The notes under the pieces are model-generated. The model did no database searches and was not told the origin of the DNA. It saw nothing but the letters and a program-made list of their open reading frames with translations. Both the position numbers and the translations under genes were made by a program. Positions 8,254-17,854 of a stretch of 64,000 nucleotides of DNA are shown here, in pieces. Source of the stretch: JANQPX01 sp039197065 (GTDB taxonomy: Bacteria; Pseudomonadota; Alphaproteobacteria; Geminicoccales; Geminicoccaceae); contig JBCCUL010000002.1 in assembly GCA_039197065.1 (NCBI GenBank), positions 1-64,000 of the forward strand, read 5' to 3'. Positions within the stretch are counted from its first letter, which is position 1. Every line of letters begins with the position of its first letter.

Positions 8254-9357
8254 TTGAAAATCGTCGATGTCAACGCCGAGCTCCTACGTCTTCCGTTGCC
8301 GCGTCCCATGCTGTCCGGATCATCCGGCGGCGCTGGCGGCAAGCCGGTCACTCATATCAACATGCCGATCGTGTCGGTGACCACCGAGAGCGGTCATTCG
8401 GGCATGGGTTTTGCCTGGAATCTCATGGGCGGCGGCGGGGCGGCGAAGACACTGATCGCCGACGACATCGCGCCGCTTCTGCTCGGACAGGATGCGCTGG
8501 ATCACGAACGGCTCTGGCGCCTGATCTACCGCAAGCTTCAGAGCGTTGGCCGTGCCGGTTTGGTGACGCAGGTCCAAGCCGCGGTCGATCTGGCGCTTTG
8601 GGACATCAAGGGCAAGGCGGCCGGGCTCCCCGTCTGGAAGCTGCTCGGCGGCATGCGCGAGCAAGCCCCTGTCTACGGCTCCGATGGCGGCTGGCTCTAT
8701 ATGAGCGTCGACGAGATGATGGACCAGTTCGACGGCTACCTGAGACAGGGCATGTTCGGCGTCAAGATGAAGGTCGGCCACCCCGATCCCGAAGCGGATA
8801 TCGAGCGCGTCGCCGAAGTCCGAAAGCGGCTCGGTAAGACGCCTTGGCTGGCGGTCGACGCCAACCAGCAATGGGACTATGAGCGCGCGGTCCGGGCCGG
8901 ACGGGCGTTCGAAAAGCTCGGTGTCGCCTGGCTCGAGGAACCGCTGATCTGCGAGGACATCGTCGGTCATGCGCGTCTGGTCGAAAAGCTCGACATCCCG
9001 ATCGCGCTCGGCGAGACCCTAGCCTCGCGCTTCGAATTCGCCGCCTATATCCGTGCCGGCGCCGTCGATACCCTCCAGCCCGACGTCATCCGCGCAGGCG
9101 GCATCACCGAATGCGCCAAGATCGCCCATCTGGCCGACATCAACGGCCGCGCCGTCGCCTTTCATCACGTCATGGAAGTCTCGATCCATCTAGTCTGCGG
9201 CCTGCTGGCGGAGGGACCGATCGAATATATGCCCTGGATCGCCGCGGCCTTCGAAGAGGGACCGGAGATCAGGGAAGGGCGCATGCTGGCGCCGGTCCGA
9301 CCCGGGCATGGTTTGGTGATTTCGGAAGAGGCCCGCAACGAGCATTGCGTCGTTTGA
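8254..9357 (+). CDS. Mandelate racemase/muconate lactonizing enzyme family protein (enolase superfamily)
   Basis: This 367-residue enolase-superfamily protein shows the mandelate-racemase active-site layout on its barrel: Lys171-x-Lys173 (KMK), metal ligands at Asp202 (VDANQQW), Glu228/229 (LEEP) and Glu254 (GETLAS), and His304/305 (FHHVMEVS) as the second catalytic base. Such enzymes abstract the alpha-proton of carboxylates in racemase, dehydratase or cycloisomerase reactions. The TTG at 8254 gives the family-typical MKIVDV start with GGGGGA upstream; an ATG at 8227 would add nine unlikely residues. It is a single gene. The substrate, possibly a sugar acid, cannot be told from the sequence. 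Confidence 0.88.
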   Translation: MKIVDVNAELLRLPLPRPMLSGSSGGAGGKPVTHINMPIVSVTTESGHSGMGFAWNLMGGGGAAKTLIADDIAPLLLGQDALDHERLWRLIYRKLQSVGRAGLVTQVQAAVDLALWDIKGKAAGLPVWKLLGGMREQAPVYGSDGGWLYMSVDEMMDQFDGYLRQGMFGVKMKVGHPDPEADIERVAEVRKRLGKTPWLAVDANQQWDYERAVRAGRAFEKLGVAWLEEPLICEDIVGHARLVEKLDIPIALGETLASRFEFAAYIRAGAVDTLQPDVIRAGGITECAKIAHLADINGRAVAFHHVMEVSIHLVCGLLAEGPIEYMPWIAAAFEEGPEIREGRMLAPVRPGHGLVISEEARNEHCVV

Positions 9358-9852
9358 TTCTGCTTCCAGACCCATGACGCGAGAGACAGCGCCAGCTTTA
9401 TGCGGCTGCAATGTGGCGGCATGTTGAGCTCTCATAGCTGCGACTTACCATCCGGGCAGAGAGATCGATCTCTTGGAGCCCATCTATGCGACGGCAGTGT
9501 CTAGGCATAGCTCGTCCTTCTCCACCATCGATCACGAACCTTCATGCCCGTCTCAGGCAAGTAAACCGTCCAGCCGTCAGCTGGTGATGCAGACGGCGGG
9601 CAATGAGCTTTGGGATATCGCGCTGAAAGACTTTGGCGTCCGGGCCCGTGGCACGTCCAAGAGCTATGTCCTGATGTGCTGGACTGAAGGCCGGCAGCGT
9701 CGTTTGGACCATCGGCAACCTGATGTTCAGCTAACTCGTGGCAACATGACGATCGACATGGTTTGGATGGCGCCTCACCCATGCTGGGCAAGCCCTGAGC
9801 GAGGCGCCATTCCGAAGGATTGATCACTTATCGGATAATCCTGGTGCCACCA
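9358..9852. other. Gene-poor interval with two inverted repeats
   Basis: These 495 bases hold no convincing gene; the short reading frames on both strands look like no known protein. Two symmetric signals stand out: a 14-bp perfect palindrome AGAGATC/GATCTCT at 9460-9473, and a 10-bp inverted repeat ATGGCGCCTC (9767-9776) with GAGGCGCCAT (9801-9810). The second could act as a transcription stop for the converging genes at either side, though it lacks a T run. The interval may be a decayed gene. Confidence 0.35.
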
Positions 9853-11073
9853 CTAGCTACCTGCATTTCGCGTTAGGTCGCGGCCACGCAGGCGCACTGC
9901 TTTGCCTTCATAGTCATAGACGAAGTTGGCGCTCTCGAAGAAGCTGAACGGCACCTCCACACCAATCGTTCTGGCTCTTCGGAAGTTGATTGCGATGTCA
10001 GGCGGAGAGACGATGCCGACTTTCAGATCACCGGCATTGGCATTTCCCATGATCACGTCATAGCCGTAAACAGCAGCCAGATAGCCGTTGCTCTCGAAGC
10101 TGATGCCAATGGACATGACAGCGCTTTTGTCGCCGGCCTGGACCACTTCCGGCACGGCGCTGAGCACCGGCACAGGCCCGGCATGACGGTTGATGGTTTC
10201 GATTTCACGGAAAATGCTGGTTGAACCGGTGATCCATAGCATCGAGTGATCGAGGGATGGGTCAGTTTTCCGCATCTCGACCAGGGCATCGTCAATCAGT
10301 TGTCCCAGTTCGGCTTTGGCATTGGCCGGATCTTGCACAGCTAGATAGACCGGGTTGATGCCCATGGCTGCGGCTGCCTCCAGCATAGGCTTCGCTTGGG
10401 TGCGAACAGCACTAATGTTGTTGCGGGCGACGAGGACACCGAGATTCTTCAGGCCCGGCATGAAGTCCGTGAGATAGGCGAGCTGCACCTTGGTCGGCAT
10501 GTTGAGCGAGGTGAAAGCGAAATTCGTGCCGGAACCATTTTCATAGTCAGCGATGTGACCAAGTGCCACCGGATCCTTGGAGCAGACAGTGACGACTGGC
10601 GTTTCGCCATTTCGATAATATTGGTGAAGCCAGGCTGTTGATTGTGATCCCATGGAAAAGATGAGATCAAACTGACCTTCCTCAACGAGATCCAGGACAG
10701 CGGCACCCCGCCCATCGTCATTCTTGAAATTGATGACCTGAAACTGCATGGGCATGTTCTTGCTCGCGAACACGTCCAGGATTTTGCTGATGGCAATGTC
10801 GTAGGCTGAAGAACGTTTCGGATAGAGCACGAGCACGCGCTTGGGCTCACTCTCTCCTGACACCGTGCTATCGATCAAGACACGATAGGGATCGTCGGTG
10901 ACTTCGGAGAAGGTCCAGGCCCCTGTGATGTTTTCGCTATGGCGAAACCAGCTATCGTAAGCAGGTGCGGCTTCACCACTGCTTGGCCAGTAGACGGCGA
11001 CAGTGGCCGCCAAAAGAATGCCCCTCACTAATTGGCCGACATTCCGGGTAGGTCGGCTGGCGGATCGGATCAT
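9853..11073 (-). CDS. ABC-type periplasmic substrate-binding protein (PF04392-like)
   Basis: This 406-residue secreted protein resembles the ABC_sub_bind (PF04392) group. It has an N-terminal signal segment ending near GEAAPAYD, then two alternating lobes with the family-like stretches VLVLYPKRSSAYD, LIFSMGSQSTAWLH, LGVLVARNN and ISFESNGYLAAVYGYDVIMG. No ABC permease or ATPase is adjacent. Instead it is the last gene of an operon behind a sensor-MFS fusion (51 bases upstream) and an ATP-grasp ligase, so it may deliver or sense a ligand for that system. AGGAGAT eight bases before the ATG supports the start. The family is likely; the ligand is unknown. Confidence 0.8.
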   Translation of the reverse strand: MIRSASRPTRNVGQLVRGILLAATVAVYWPSSGEAAPAYDSWFRHSENITGAWTFSEVTDDPYRVLIDSTVSGESEPKRVLVLYPKRSSAYDIAISKILDVFASKNMPMQFQVINFKNDDGRGAAVLDLVEEGQFDLIFSMGSQSTAWLHQYYRNGETPVVTVCSKDPVALGHIADYENGSGTNFAFTSLNMPTKVQLAYLTDFMPGLKNLGVLVARNNISAVRTQAKPMLEAAAAMGINPVYLAVQDPANAKAELGQLIDDALVEMRKTDPSLDHSMLWITGSTSIFREIETINRHAGPVPVLSAVPEVVQAGDKSAVMSIGISFESNGYLAAVYGYDVIMGNANAGDLKVGIVSPPDIAINFRRARTIGVEVPFSFFESANFVYDYEGKAVRLRGRDLTRNAGS

Positions 11074-11124
11074 ATGCGCTATCTCCTGCAGCGGTTTCTA
11101 ACGGGGAAGTGTCTGTCGTCGGTG

Positions 11125-14100
11125 TCACTCGCCGACGGCACGGAGGGCTGGTGAGTGTGGGGCTTCGATCAGGTCGGCGTCATGTTCATCCAGATGTTGA
11201 ACCGACGCCAAACCCGTCCAGAAGAATTCACCACCGCCCTGGCTCAGATGTGTCTTGAGCTCCGACATCAACCTGTCGGCACCGTCTTGCTCGGCGCCAA
11301 GGCTTGAGTCCAAACTCATGAGAGCAAGCCAGCCTCTCATCTGATCCAGCCAAGTCTCGGCCTTTGGCAGGATGACGAGACGGCTGCCGGGTCGACGATT
11401 GAGCCAATTGTATAGATCCAAGCTGCAGGCCTCGATATGTGCAGAGCAGACCACCAAGAGCATCGGCTGATCGTCTTCCAACTCGCTGCTCACATTGGCG
11501 AGAAAGTGCTTGAATCGGAGGGCTCGCCGGCGATTGGCGATGAGGGTCGAGACATCGGAGGCCTCAACCTTCGACCAGCTGATGCCGTCTGCGAGCTTCG
11601 CCGCGTCGCTATAGCCACCATGAGCGAGCAGATGGCTGAACAAGACGTCCTGTGCCGGATCGGTCGTCGGCAGTGACTTGGTTCTGTCAAACGCTAAAAC
11701 GAGGGCCTGATGCTTGCTGTCGATGTGGAGGCCGACCACATCCTTGATCTGATCGACCGGCGTGTCTGCTATCCGCGATTGTGGCTTTGTCTTTGTTGCC
11801 TTCCCTCGGCTGAGCCAAAGGTAAAGCAGGCCGAAAACGGCGATTGCCAGGCCTGACCAGACCAAAATCAGGGCGTCTTCGCCGAACAGGATGAACATCT
11901 GACCGACCAGCAATGGCCCCGCAACATGACCGATACGTTCCAGAAAACGATAGGTCGCCGTAAGAGCGCTGACACCAATCTGTCTTCCTATCGGAAGGCT
12001 GGCGACATGGCTGACGATCGGCGCGTTGATCAGGCCATGGGCCAGACCGAGAATAACGATGCCGACAAGGATCAAGCCGACCTCGATGACGTCGACATAC
12101 GCCATAGCATTGGCTTGACCCACGCCCATCAGACCGATCAGCCAAAGCCCAGCGCCGCTCAGTAACGCACCGAAGACCAAAACCTGCCTTGCATCGCCGG
12201 TCCGATCGACCCAGCGGGAGATCAACTCGTTCGCCAGGACTACGCCTGCAGCATACAGCATCAGGATTTGGCCGATGTCCTCCTGTCGATAACCTTCGCG
12301 AGTCATGAGCAAAGGAACGGCAAACACAACGACGCCGGTAAGGACGGCTTTGGCTGGAATGCCGATCAACATGATCGCCTGAAGGAGCTGAGGATTTCGG
12401 CCGGCGAGCGCTACGTGGTGACCGAGCGTTTTGACGGTCTTTGCGAGGCCGGCGGGCTCGCTAGGAGATGCGTTGACGATGGCCGGGACTGCCAGAACCG
12501 CATAGATCAAGATCAGCGTGATCGCTATAGCGCCGACGGCAAAGACACCGGTAGGTCCGATATAGCCGACAAGAAGCGAGCCGATCGCCATGCCGGATAT
12601 CATGCCTCCCTGAAATCCGTAGACGATGATCGCGGCCCCCTGGGTTTTCCGTTCAGGTGCAGCGACATTCAGAATGAAGGATTGGACGCCGATGAAAAGC
12701 ATCGCCTGTCCAATGCCTGCTGCCGCGCGCCCAAGGATCAACAGACCAATATCGCTGTCAGCGAGCAGTATGAAAAACGAGCCTGCCGACAAGAAAAGGC
12801 CGAAGATCATCAGCGGCTTCGGGCTGAACTGCTGTGCCAGATGGCCTGCTGGAGCCAAGGTCAGTGCGAAGCACAAGTAGTAAATGGCGAAAACTGTCGA
12901 CGTCAGCCCAGGTGAGAGCCCCGAGCCGTCGACAATTTCTGCGATGTAGCTGGCCAGAAAAGCGTAAGATAAATGCTCCACGCACATCGTGACGTAGAAC
13001 ACAGGCTTGACCAGCTTGAGATATTGCTCGTCATCGACGGGCTGCCTCGATCTGTCTCCCGTTCTTGGTCCGTCTCGTTGGTTAACCGACCCTGCAAGCT
13101 GCAGAAACAAACTGGCAAGAAAAGCTGAGGCAACAAAAAGGGCCGCGAAGTTTTTGACGCTGCGCAAGGTTTGTCGGTAGACGATCTCCTGAGGCAAGGT
13201 GACCGCGATGTGAACCTTTTGCTCGCTGCCCCTTGGACTGATATCGACCAGATATTCGTAGACACCGACCATGCTCTCCCACGGTCGACCGACCATGAAG
13301 GAGTCGGTGTGGATCAAGATGGTGTCGTCAACCACCATGGCTGCGGCTGCAATGTCAGGATTGAGTCGCCGATACTCCGAGAAGGCTCGGTCCAGACCTG
13401 GGATTTGCGCAATGTCGAGATTGAAGCCGACGACCTCTGTCATCCGCTGGCCGAGCGAGTCGGCGAGGGCTTTGGTCTTGATCTGGGTCCCCTTGGTGTA
13501 GAGCGACACCAGACTGCCGATCACCAGGACCGCCATGATGAGAAACAGGCCGGCGTAAACCATCTGTACCACCGGCCAACGCTGTCGGGCGAGCCAGGTG
13601 CTTCCCCCACCGACGAACAGACCAAACGCTATCGACAGTCCGAGTCCGATGGAGACAAGGGGGAAAAATCTCTCCTCAACCTGCTTCGAAATCAAAGCAT
13701 GGGGCATAGAGATCGCGATTCTGCCAACGGTTTCGCGATCATTCTCTAACGGCAGGACGACCTGCAGAAAGGTATCATCTCGGTTGACCTTGAGCTCGGT
13801 TTCATCAGTCGTTCCCGTCAGGGAAGGACCGTCGGGCAAGAGGCCGATGTCGGCGTCGCCTCCGACAAATAATGATCTGCCGTTGATGTCGAAGACGGCG
13901 ATCTCGGCAACCGTCTCGTCCGAGTTCAAGAGCTTCTTGGCGCGTGGCCGGAAGCCTACATATTGATCCAGTGGCAGACTACGCTTCAGGAAGCTTTCAA
14001 CCGCGTTGACCAGAACCTTGGCCTGGGCGGAGAGTTTGCCGACATAGAATTGCTCATAGCTGCGGTTGGCCTCACCAAATCCCACATAGACCAAAAGCAG

Positions 14101-14175
14101 AAACGAGACTCCCGCCACAAGCGCCATCGTGGTGGCGTTGATCAGACGTTGTCGGATCGTGCTACCTTCAGCCAT
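11125..14175 (-). CDS. Sensor-like periplasmic regions fused to an MFS transporter and a novel C-terminal domain
   Basis: This 1016-residue membrane protein has an unusual build. A transmembrane helix at about 17-35 is followed by a periplasmic Cache-like region at 36-170 (AEIAVFDINGRSLFVGG). Two helices at about 172-193 and 203-225 lead to a second periplasmic region at 226-340 (AAAMVVDDTILIHTD). After another helix at 343-362, a 12-helix MFS-type transporter spans about 385-775. A soluble C-terminal domain of about 240 residues matches nothing I know. It sits between an ATP-grasp ligase gene and a binding-protein gene on the same strand, with gaps of 34 and 51 bases. I infer a transporter whose activity or output is controlled by extracytoplasmic sensing. 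Confidence 0.75.
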   Translation of the reverse strand: MAEGSTIRQRLINATTMALVAGVSFLLLVYVGFGEANRSYEQFYVGKLSAQAKVLVNAVESFLKRSLPLDQYVGFRPRAKKLLNSDETVAEIAVFDINGRSLFVGGDADIGLLPDGPSLTGTTDETELKVNRDDTFLQVVLPLENDRETVGRIAISMPHALISKQVEERFFPLVSIGLGLSIAFGLFVGGGSTWLARQRWPVVQMVYAGLFLIMAVLVIGSLVSLYTKGTQIKTKALADSLGQRMTEVVGFNLDIAQIPGLDRAFSEYRRLNPDIAAAAMVVDDTILIHTDSFMVGRPWESMVGVYEYLVDISPRGSEQKVHIAVTLPQEIVYRQTLRSVKNFAALFVASAFLASLFLQLAGSVNQRDGPRTGDRSRQPVDDEQYLKLVKPVFYVTMCVEHLSYAFLASYIAEIVDGSGLSPGLTSTVFAIYYLCFALTLAPAGHLAQQFSPKPLMIFGLFLSAGSFFILLADSDIGLLILGRAAAGIGQAMLFIGVQSFILNVAAPERKTQGAAIIVYGFQGGMISGMAIGSLLVGYIGPTGVFAVGAIAITLILIYAVLAVPAIVNASPSEPAGLAKTVKTLGHHVALAGRNPQLLQAIMLIGIPAKAVLTGVVVFAVPLLMTREGYRQEDIGQILMLYAAGVVLANELISRWVDRTGDARQVLVFGALLSGAGLWLIGLMGVGQANAMAYVDVIEVGLILVGIVILGLAHGLINAPIVSHVASLPIGRQIGVSALTATYRFLERIGHVAGPLLVGQMFILFGEDALILVWSGLAIAVFGLLYLWLSRGKATKTKPQSRIADTPVDQIKDVVGLHIDSKHQALVLAFDRTKSLPTTDPAQDVLFSHLLAHGGYSDAAKLADGISWSKVEASDVSTLIANRRRALRFKHFLANVSSELEDDQPMLLVVCSAHIEACSLDLYNWLNRRPGSRLVILPKAETWLDQMRGWLALMSLDSSLGAEQDGADRLMSELKTHLSQGGGEFFWTGLASVQHLDEHDADLIEAPHSPALRAVGE

Positions 14176-14209
14176 CGTTAGTTATCAACATCTCGTTCGC
14201 CAGGCATGG

Positions 14210-15430
14210 TTAGCTCATGAGGACGTCGAGATGGGTGACCATGGCGCGTCGCTGGCTAAACAGCATGTCGATCCGGTCGGCTATGAGCGAAAGAATGAGA
14301 TCGTCATAAGTCATGCCCTCTTCAGCCAGCCCGGAGCAGATGATGCTCGTGCTATTTTCTCTAGGCGCAGCCAAATCGGGCTTGGGATTGGCTTCAAGGA
14401 CATAGATGTCGCCGCGATCATCAGCGCGGAGGTCGAGACGGATCAGTGTTTCAATGTCGAATTCGCTATAGACTTGGCGCCCGATGTCGACGAGCCGGCC
14501 GTAGAGATTAGGTTCGGTGGCCGGATCGATGGGCCGAAGCCGATCGGTGGTGATCGGGCGATGGTCCATCGAGGTGAAGACTCGCTCGTCCTGATCAAGC
14601 AAACGTTCAACCACAGCGAAGGTAAAGGGGTGACCGAGCCTTTCGAGCTGACCCTGCCGGGCAATCACCTCGCCGCAGATCGCGACGCAGAACTCCCTGC
14701 CGGGAAGATAGCTCTCAATCAGGACGGGATTTTCGGTTGCGGTGTAGACCTCGTCAACCGTCGCCTTGAGGTCGGAGACATGATCGACAGCAACGACGTA
14801 ACGCGAAGCGCGTCCCGATATCGGCTTGACGATGAAGGGGCCCTGGTAAGCGCCGAAAGCGTTCTTCAGTCGGAGATTTCGGCCGGGATCCAGCGGGCCT
14901 CGGCCTGGTTGCCAGACGAAGAACGGCGATGTCGGGATGCCTGCGAGCATCAGGTCCCGCTTCATCACCGGCTTGTTGTCCATGGTGGCGGCACCTAACG
15001 GATTATGCCCGACATAGGGGATACCGAACATTTCGAGCATGGAAGGTGCATGGCCGACGGAGCCCAGACCTTGCACGCCGCCCGTATTCAACCAGGCAAA
15101 ATGGATCTGCTGATCGCGGAGCCGGTCGCCAAGATGCATGTCATCGGGAAGCGTGGTGACAAAGCGAAAACCGATGCGGCGGAGTGATGCCGCGATATCC
15201 TCGGCGACCGATTCGTAACTCTTCCAATGGCGTGGATTGAAGGTCGGGTTAATGACAGCCCCGGGGACATGCTTGTCACCACCGAAGATGACCGCAACGC
15301 GCATGGTCTCCGCAAGTCGTTGCATTTGTTGCTGCAACTCGACCGTGCGGGTCTGCCTCCGGAGGATCGGCTCGATCGTCGAGCCCGCCTCCATCCGCTT
15401 TTCGCCACGGTATGCTTGTGTCAGTTCCAT
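14210..15430 (-). CDS. ATP-grasp ligase, D-alanine-D-alanine-ligase-like
   Basis: This 406-residue ATP-grasp enzyme resembles Ddl. The N-terminal half has VAVIFGGDKHVPG at 45-57 and a substrate lobe with GIPYVGHNPLGAA; the ATP lobe has VKPISGRASR at 201-210; the metal-binding residues are Asp333 (RLDLRAD), Glu346 and Asn348 (LEANPKPDL). It has an extra N-terminal segment and is not near cell-wall genes, so it is probably not the housekeeping Ddl. It heads an operon with a sensor-MFS fusion and a binding protein, which suggests synthesis of a small peptide-like or amide product handled by those proteins. AGGTGA precedes the ATG. The fold is firm and the product unknown. Confidence 0.82.
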   Translation of the reverse strand: MELTQAYRGEKRMEAGSTIEPILRRQTRTVELQQQMQRLAETMRVAVIFGGDKHVPGAVINPTFNPRHWKSYESVAEDIAASLRRIGFRFVTTLPDDMHLGDRLRDQQIHFAWLNTGGVQGLGSVGHAPSMLEMFGIPYVGHNPLGAATMDNKPVMKRDLMLAGIPTSPFFVWQPGRGPLDPGRNLRLKNAFGAYQGPFIVKPISGRASRYVVAVDHVSDLKATVDEVYTATENPVLIESYLPGREFCVAICGEVIARQGQLERLGHPFTFAVVERLLDQDERVFTSMDHRPITTDRLRPIDPATEPNLYGRLVDIGRQVYSEFDIETLIRLDLRADDRGDIYVLEANPKPDLAAPRENSTSIICSGLAEEGMTYDDLILSLIADRIDMLFSQRRAMVTHLDVLMS

Positions 15431-15815
15431 TTGCCGTCACCTACACCATGATCTCTATGTGGTCTCGTCGCCGTATATTTGCGCTGCATGATCACCCCAG
15501 CCGGCGAGCTGACTGTATCAAGGGAATCAACACTGCAGTCGTTCAGGAGGTACTTGTAGTGTCTCACAGGTTAATATTGCGCTAATAATTGGATAACAAA
15601 TCTTAACGAATTCACTTTTTTCTATCTTAATTAATTGTAAATGGGCAGGCATAAACATTCGTTGAAAATATTGATGATTGGTCGCCCGATAGCTCTAACA
15701 CTATCTTAAATATTTGGCCCGATTATCCAGCACTGACCGCTCGGCTTTGCTGCGCCACCAATCAATAGGTCTGCCGCCAAGCTAATAGAGCCTCATCCTT
15801 TTCGTGGGATTGCAG
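15431..15815. promoter_or_regulatory. AT-rich divergent promoter region
   Basis: This gap of 385 bases separates the minus-strand ligase operon from the plus-strand kinase genes and should hold both promoters. The middle (about 15570-15720) is strongly AT-rich. Two sequences are near matches to the CtrA-type pattern TTAA-N7-TTAA: TTAA-N7-CTAA at 15571-15585 and TTAA-N7-TAAA at 15627-15641. Such matches arise easily in AT-rich DNA, so this is only a hint. No gene is seen here. Confidence 0.45.
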
Positions 15816-17852
15816 ATGACCGCTACTGGGCATAACGGAGAAATTTTTGCCGGATCGGAGCCGCTGGCAGCCCTCATGCCTGATGCGCCTCCATCACGAG
15901 GCTGTCTCCTGGACACCTATGACCGTGTCCTTCGGATGATCGCGCATGATGCCGAGCTCGGTACATGTCTCGAGGTGATCGCCCATGCTTTGAAGGAAAT
16001 CCACGGCGGTGCCGAGTGCCTGATAAGTGCTCTCGAAGCGGATGGTCAAAGCGTCGTGAGTGCTGCAGGAACGTCCGAAGCCCTGACGTCAATGCTGGCG
16101 GGACTGGCCGTCGATGGCGGCTTCGGCGAAGCATCGGCGATCGATCAGGCGCTCCTGGCCAACGGCGTGGCGGTGAGCTCACGGTATCAAATAGACAACC
16201 ATGCCGGGAAGTCGCTTGGCAGCCTCCTGATCCTTGGCGATCCGCTGCCGCATTGTAGGTCCGTCGATCCCGCTGCACTTGGCAGTCTCAGGCTGTTGAC
16301 TGGCTATGCGATCGATTCGACTAGACGGACTCAAGCCCTGCTGTCCGCCAACGAACGCTTTTCAGCCCTTGCCAAGAATGTTCCGGGCGTCGTCTATCAG
16401 CGGGTCGTAAGACCGAACGGTGACATCCGCTACACCTATATCAGCGACGCCGCCAAAGATCTCTTCGGCGTCGAGCCTGATGAGATCCTTTCGAATCCTC
16501 AGGCCTTGTTCGATTGTCACGGACCCGATTACTACGCGACATTCCACGATCGGTTGCTGGCTGCCTCGCGCACCTTGCAGTTCTGGGACGTCGAGGCGAC
16601 CATCATTACTCGTGACGGTACCCGGAAGTTTACGCATGCCATTGCGCGCCCTCACCGAGAACCCGATGGTTCGGTGGTTTGGAATGGCGTGATCCTTGAC
16701 CAAACCCGAATCAAAGAGGCAGAGCTAGAGGCCGTCGCAGCAAGCACACGGACGCGGGATGCGATCATCGAGAGCATTCCCCAGGCCTTTGCTCTTTATG
16801 ATCCGGATGAGCAGCTCGTAACCTGGAACAGCCGCTTTCTCGAGCTCTACCCCGAACTCGCTGACGTGATCGCCCATGGAACCACCTATGAAACACTGCT
16901 CCGTGCCGAGATCGATGTCGGCATCGACCCTCTGCCGGAAGAGATAACCCTTGAGGACCATGTCGCGCAGCGTTTGCAGCAGCATCGGGTCTGCGGACAG
17001 TCCCTGGAGCGCCGGTTGCCAAATGGCCGCTGGATCCTGATCAATGAGCACCGAACGAGCGATGGTGGTGTCGTCGTTCTGCATACCGACATAACCGAGC
17101 TGAAGGATCGCGAAGCGGCGCTCGCTCGGAGCAATCGCGAACTCGAAGCTTTCGCATCGATCGCGTCCCACGATCTCCAGGAGCCATTGCGCAAGGTCGA
17201 AGCCTTCGGCGATCGATTGAAGCGCAAGTACGAGCCCGCTCTTGGCGACGACGGCAAGATGTATATCGACCGCATGCAAAGCGCCGTTGTTCGTATGCGG
17301 GCCCTGATCAACGACCTTCTTGATTACTCCAGAGTGACCACCAAGGCGAAACCCTTCGAGCCGGTTGATCTCAATCAGATTGTCCAAGACGTCGTATCTG
17401 ACCTTGAAGTAAGGATCGAAGAGGTCGGTGGTGAAGTCGTTTTCGACGCCTTACCGGAACTCGATGCCGACAGCACGCAGCTCCGCCAGCTCTTTCAGAA
17501 TCTCATTGCCAATGCGCTGAAGTTCCATCGTCAGGATGAGCGGCCGCGAGTCGTGATTCGAGCCGAAACCGTTGAACTCGGTAAGAACGACAACCGGCGC
17601 TGCTGTCGGATCGAAGTCGTCGATAATGGCATTGGCTTCGAGATGAAATACGCAGATCGGATCTTCGGCATCTTCCAAAGACTGCATAGCCGCGTCGAAT
17701 TCGAGGGGACCGGCATCGGGCTCGCAACCTGTCGGAAGATCGTCGAGCGCCATCACGGCGACATCAGCGTGGAAAGCGTCAGTGGCGAAGGCACGACGTT
17801 CACGATCGAGCTGCCGCTCCGGCAACTTGGAACCGAGACCCAGGGAGCTTAG
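15816..17852 (+). CDS. Cytoplasmic sensor histidine kinase (GAF-PAS-PAS-HisKA-HATPase)
   Basis: This 678-residue kinase has no transmembrane helices. In order it shows a GAF-like segment at about 30-165, a PAS domain at 180-300, a second PAS of the short type at 315-428, a HisKA domain with phosphoacceptor His452 (ASHDLQEPLRK, as in phytochrome-type kinases) and a HATPase domain at about 550-665 with VDNGIGF and GTGIGLATCRK. The GAF lacks an evident chromophore cysteine, so light sensing is not supported. The ATG at 15816 is preferred to a GTG at 15804. The response regulator starts three bases after its stop, so the two are surely co-expressed. Confidence 0.9.
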   Translation: MTATGHNGEIFAGSEPLAALMPDAPPSRGCLLDTYDRVLRMIAHDAELGTCLEVIAHALKEIHGGAECLISALEADGQSVVSAAGTSEALTSMLAGLAVDGGFGEASAIDQALLANGVAVSSRYQIDNHAGKSLGSLLILGDPLPHCRSVDPAALGSLRLLTGYAIDSTRRTQALLSANERFSALAKNVPGVVYQRVVRPNGDIRYTYISDAAKDLFGVEPDEILSNPQALFDCHGPDYYATFHDRLLAASRTLQFWDVEATIITRDGTRKFTHAIARPHREPDGSVVWNGVILDQTRIKEAELEAVAASTRTRDAIIESIPQAFALYDPDEQLVTWNSRFLELYPELADVIAHGTTYETLLRAEIDVGIDPLPEEITLEDHVAQRLQQHRVCGQSLERRLPNGRWILINEHRTSDGGVVVLHTDITELKDREAALARSNRELEAFASIASHDLQEPLRKVEAFGDRLKRKYEPALGDDGKMYIDRMQSAVVRMRALINDLLDYSRVTTKAKPFEPVDLNQIVQDVVSDLEVRIEEVGGEVVFDALPELDADSTQLRQLFQNLIANALKFHRQDERPRVVIRAETVELGKNDNRRCCRIEVVDNGIGFEMKYADRIFGIFQRLHSRVEFEGTGIGLATCRKIVERHHGDISVESVSGEGTTFTIELPLRQLGTETQGA

Positions 17853-17854
17853 CT

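Noticed and set aside
9473..9827. Short frames on both strands in the gap after the enolase-superfamily gene
   Set aside because: No ribosome sites, no recognised similarity, and overlapping on both strands; more likely non-coding or decayed sequence.
15931..16325. Bilin-binding phytochrome photosensor in the kinase at 15.8 kb
   Set aside because: The kinase core is phytochrome-like, but the GAF-like part lacks a clear chromophore cysteine and the PHY domain is missing, so light sensing is not supported.
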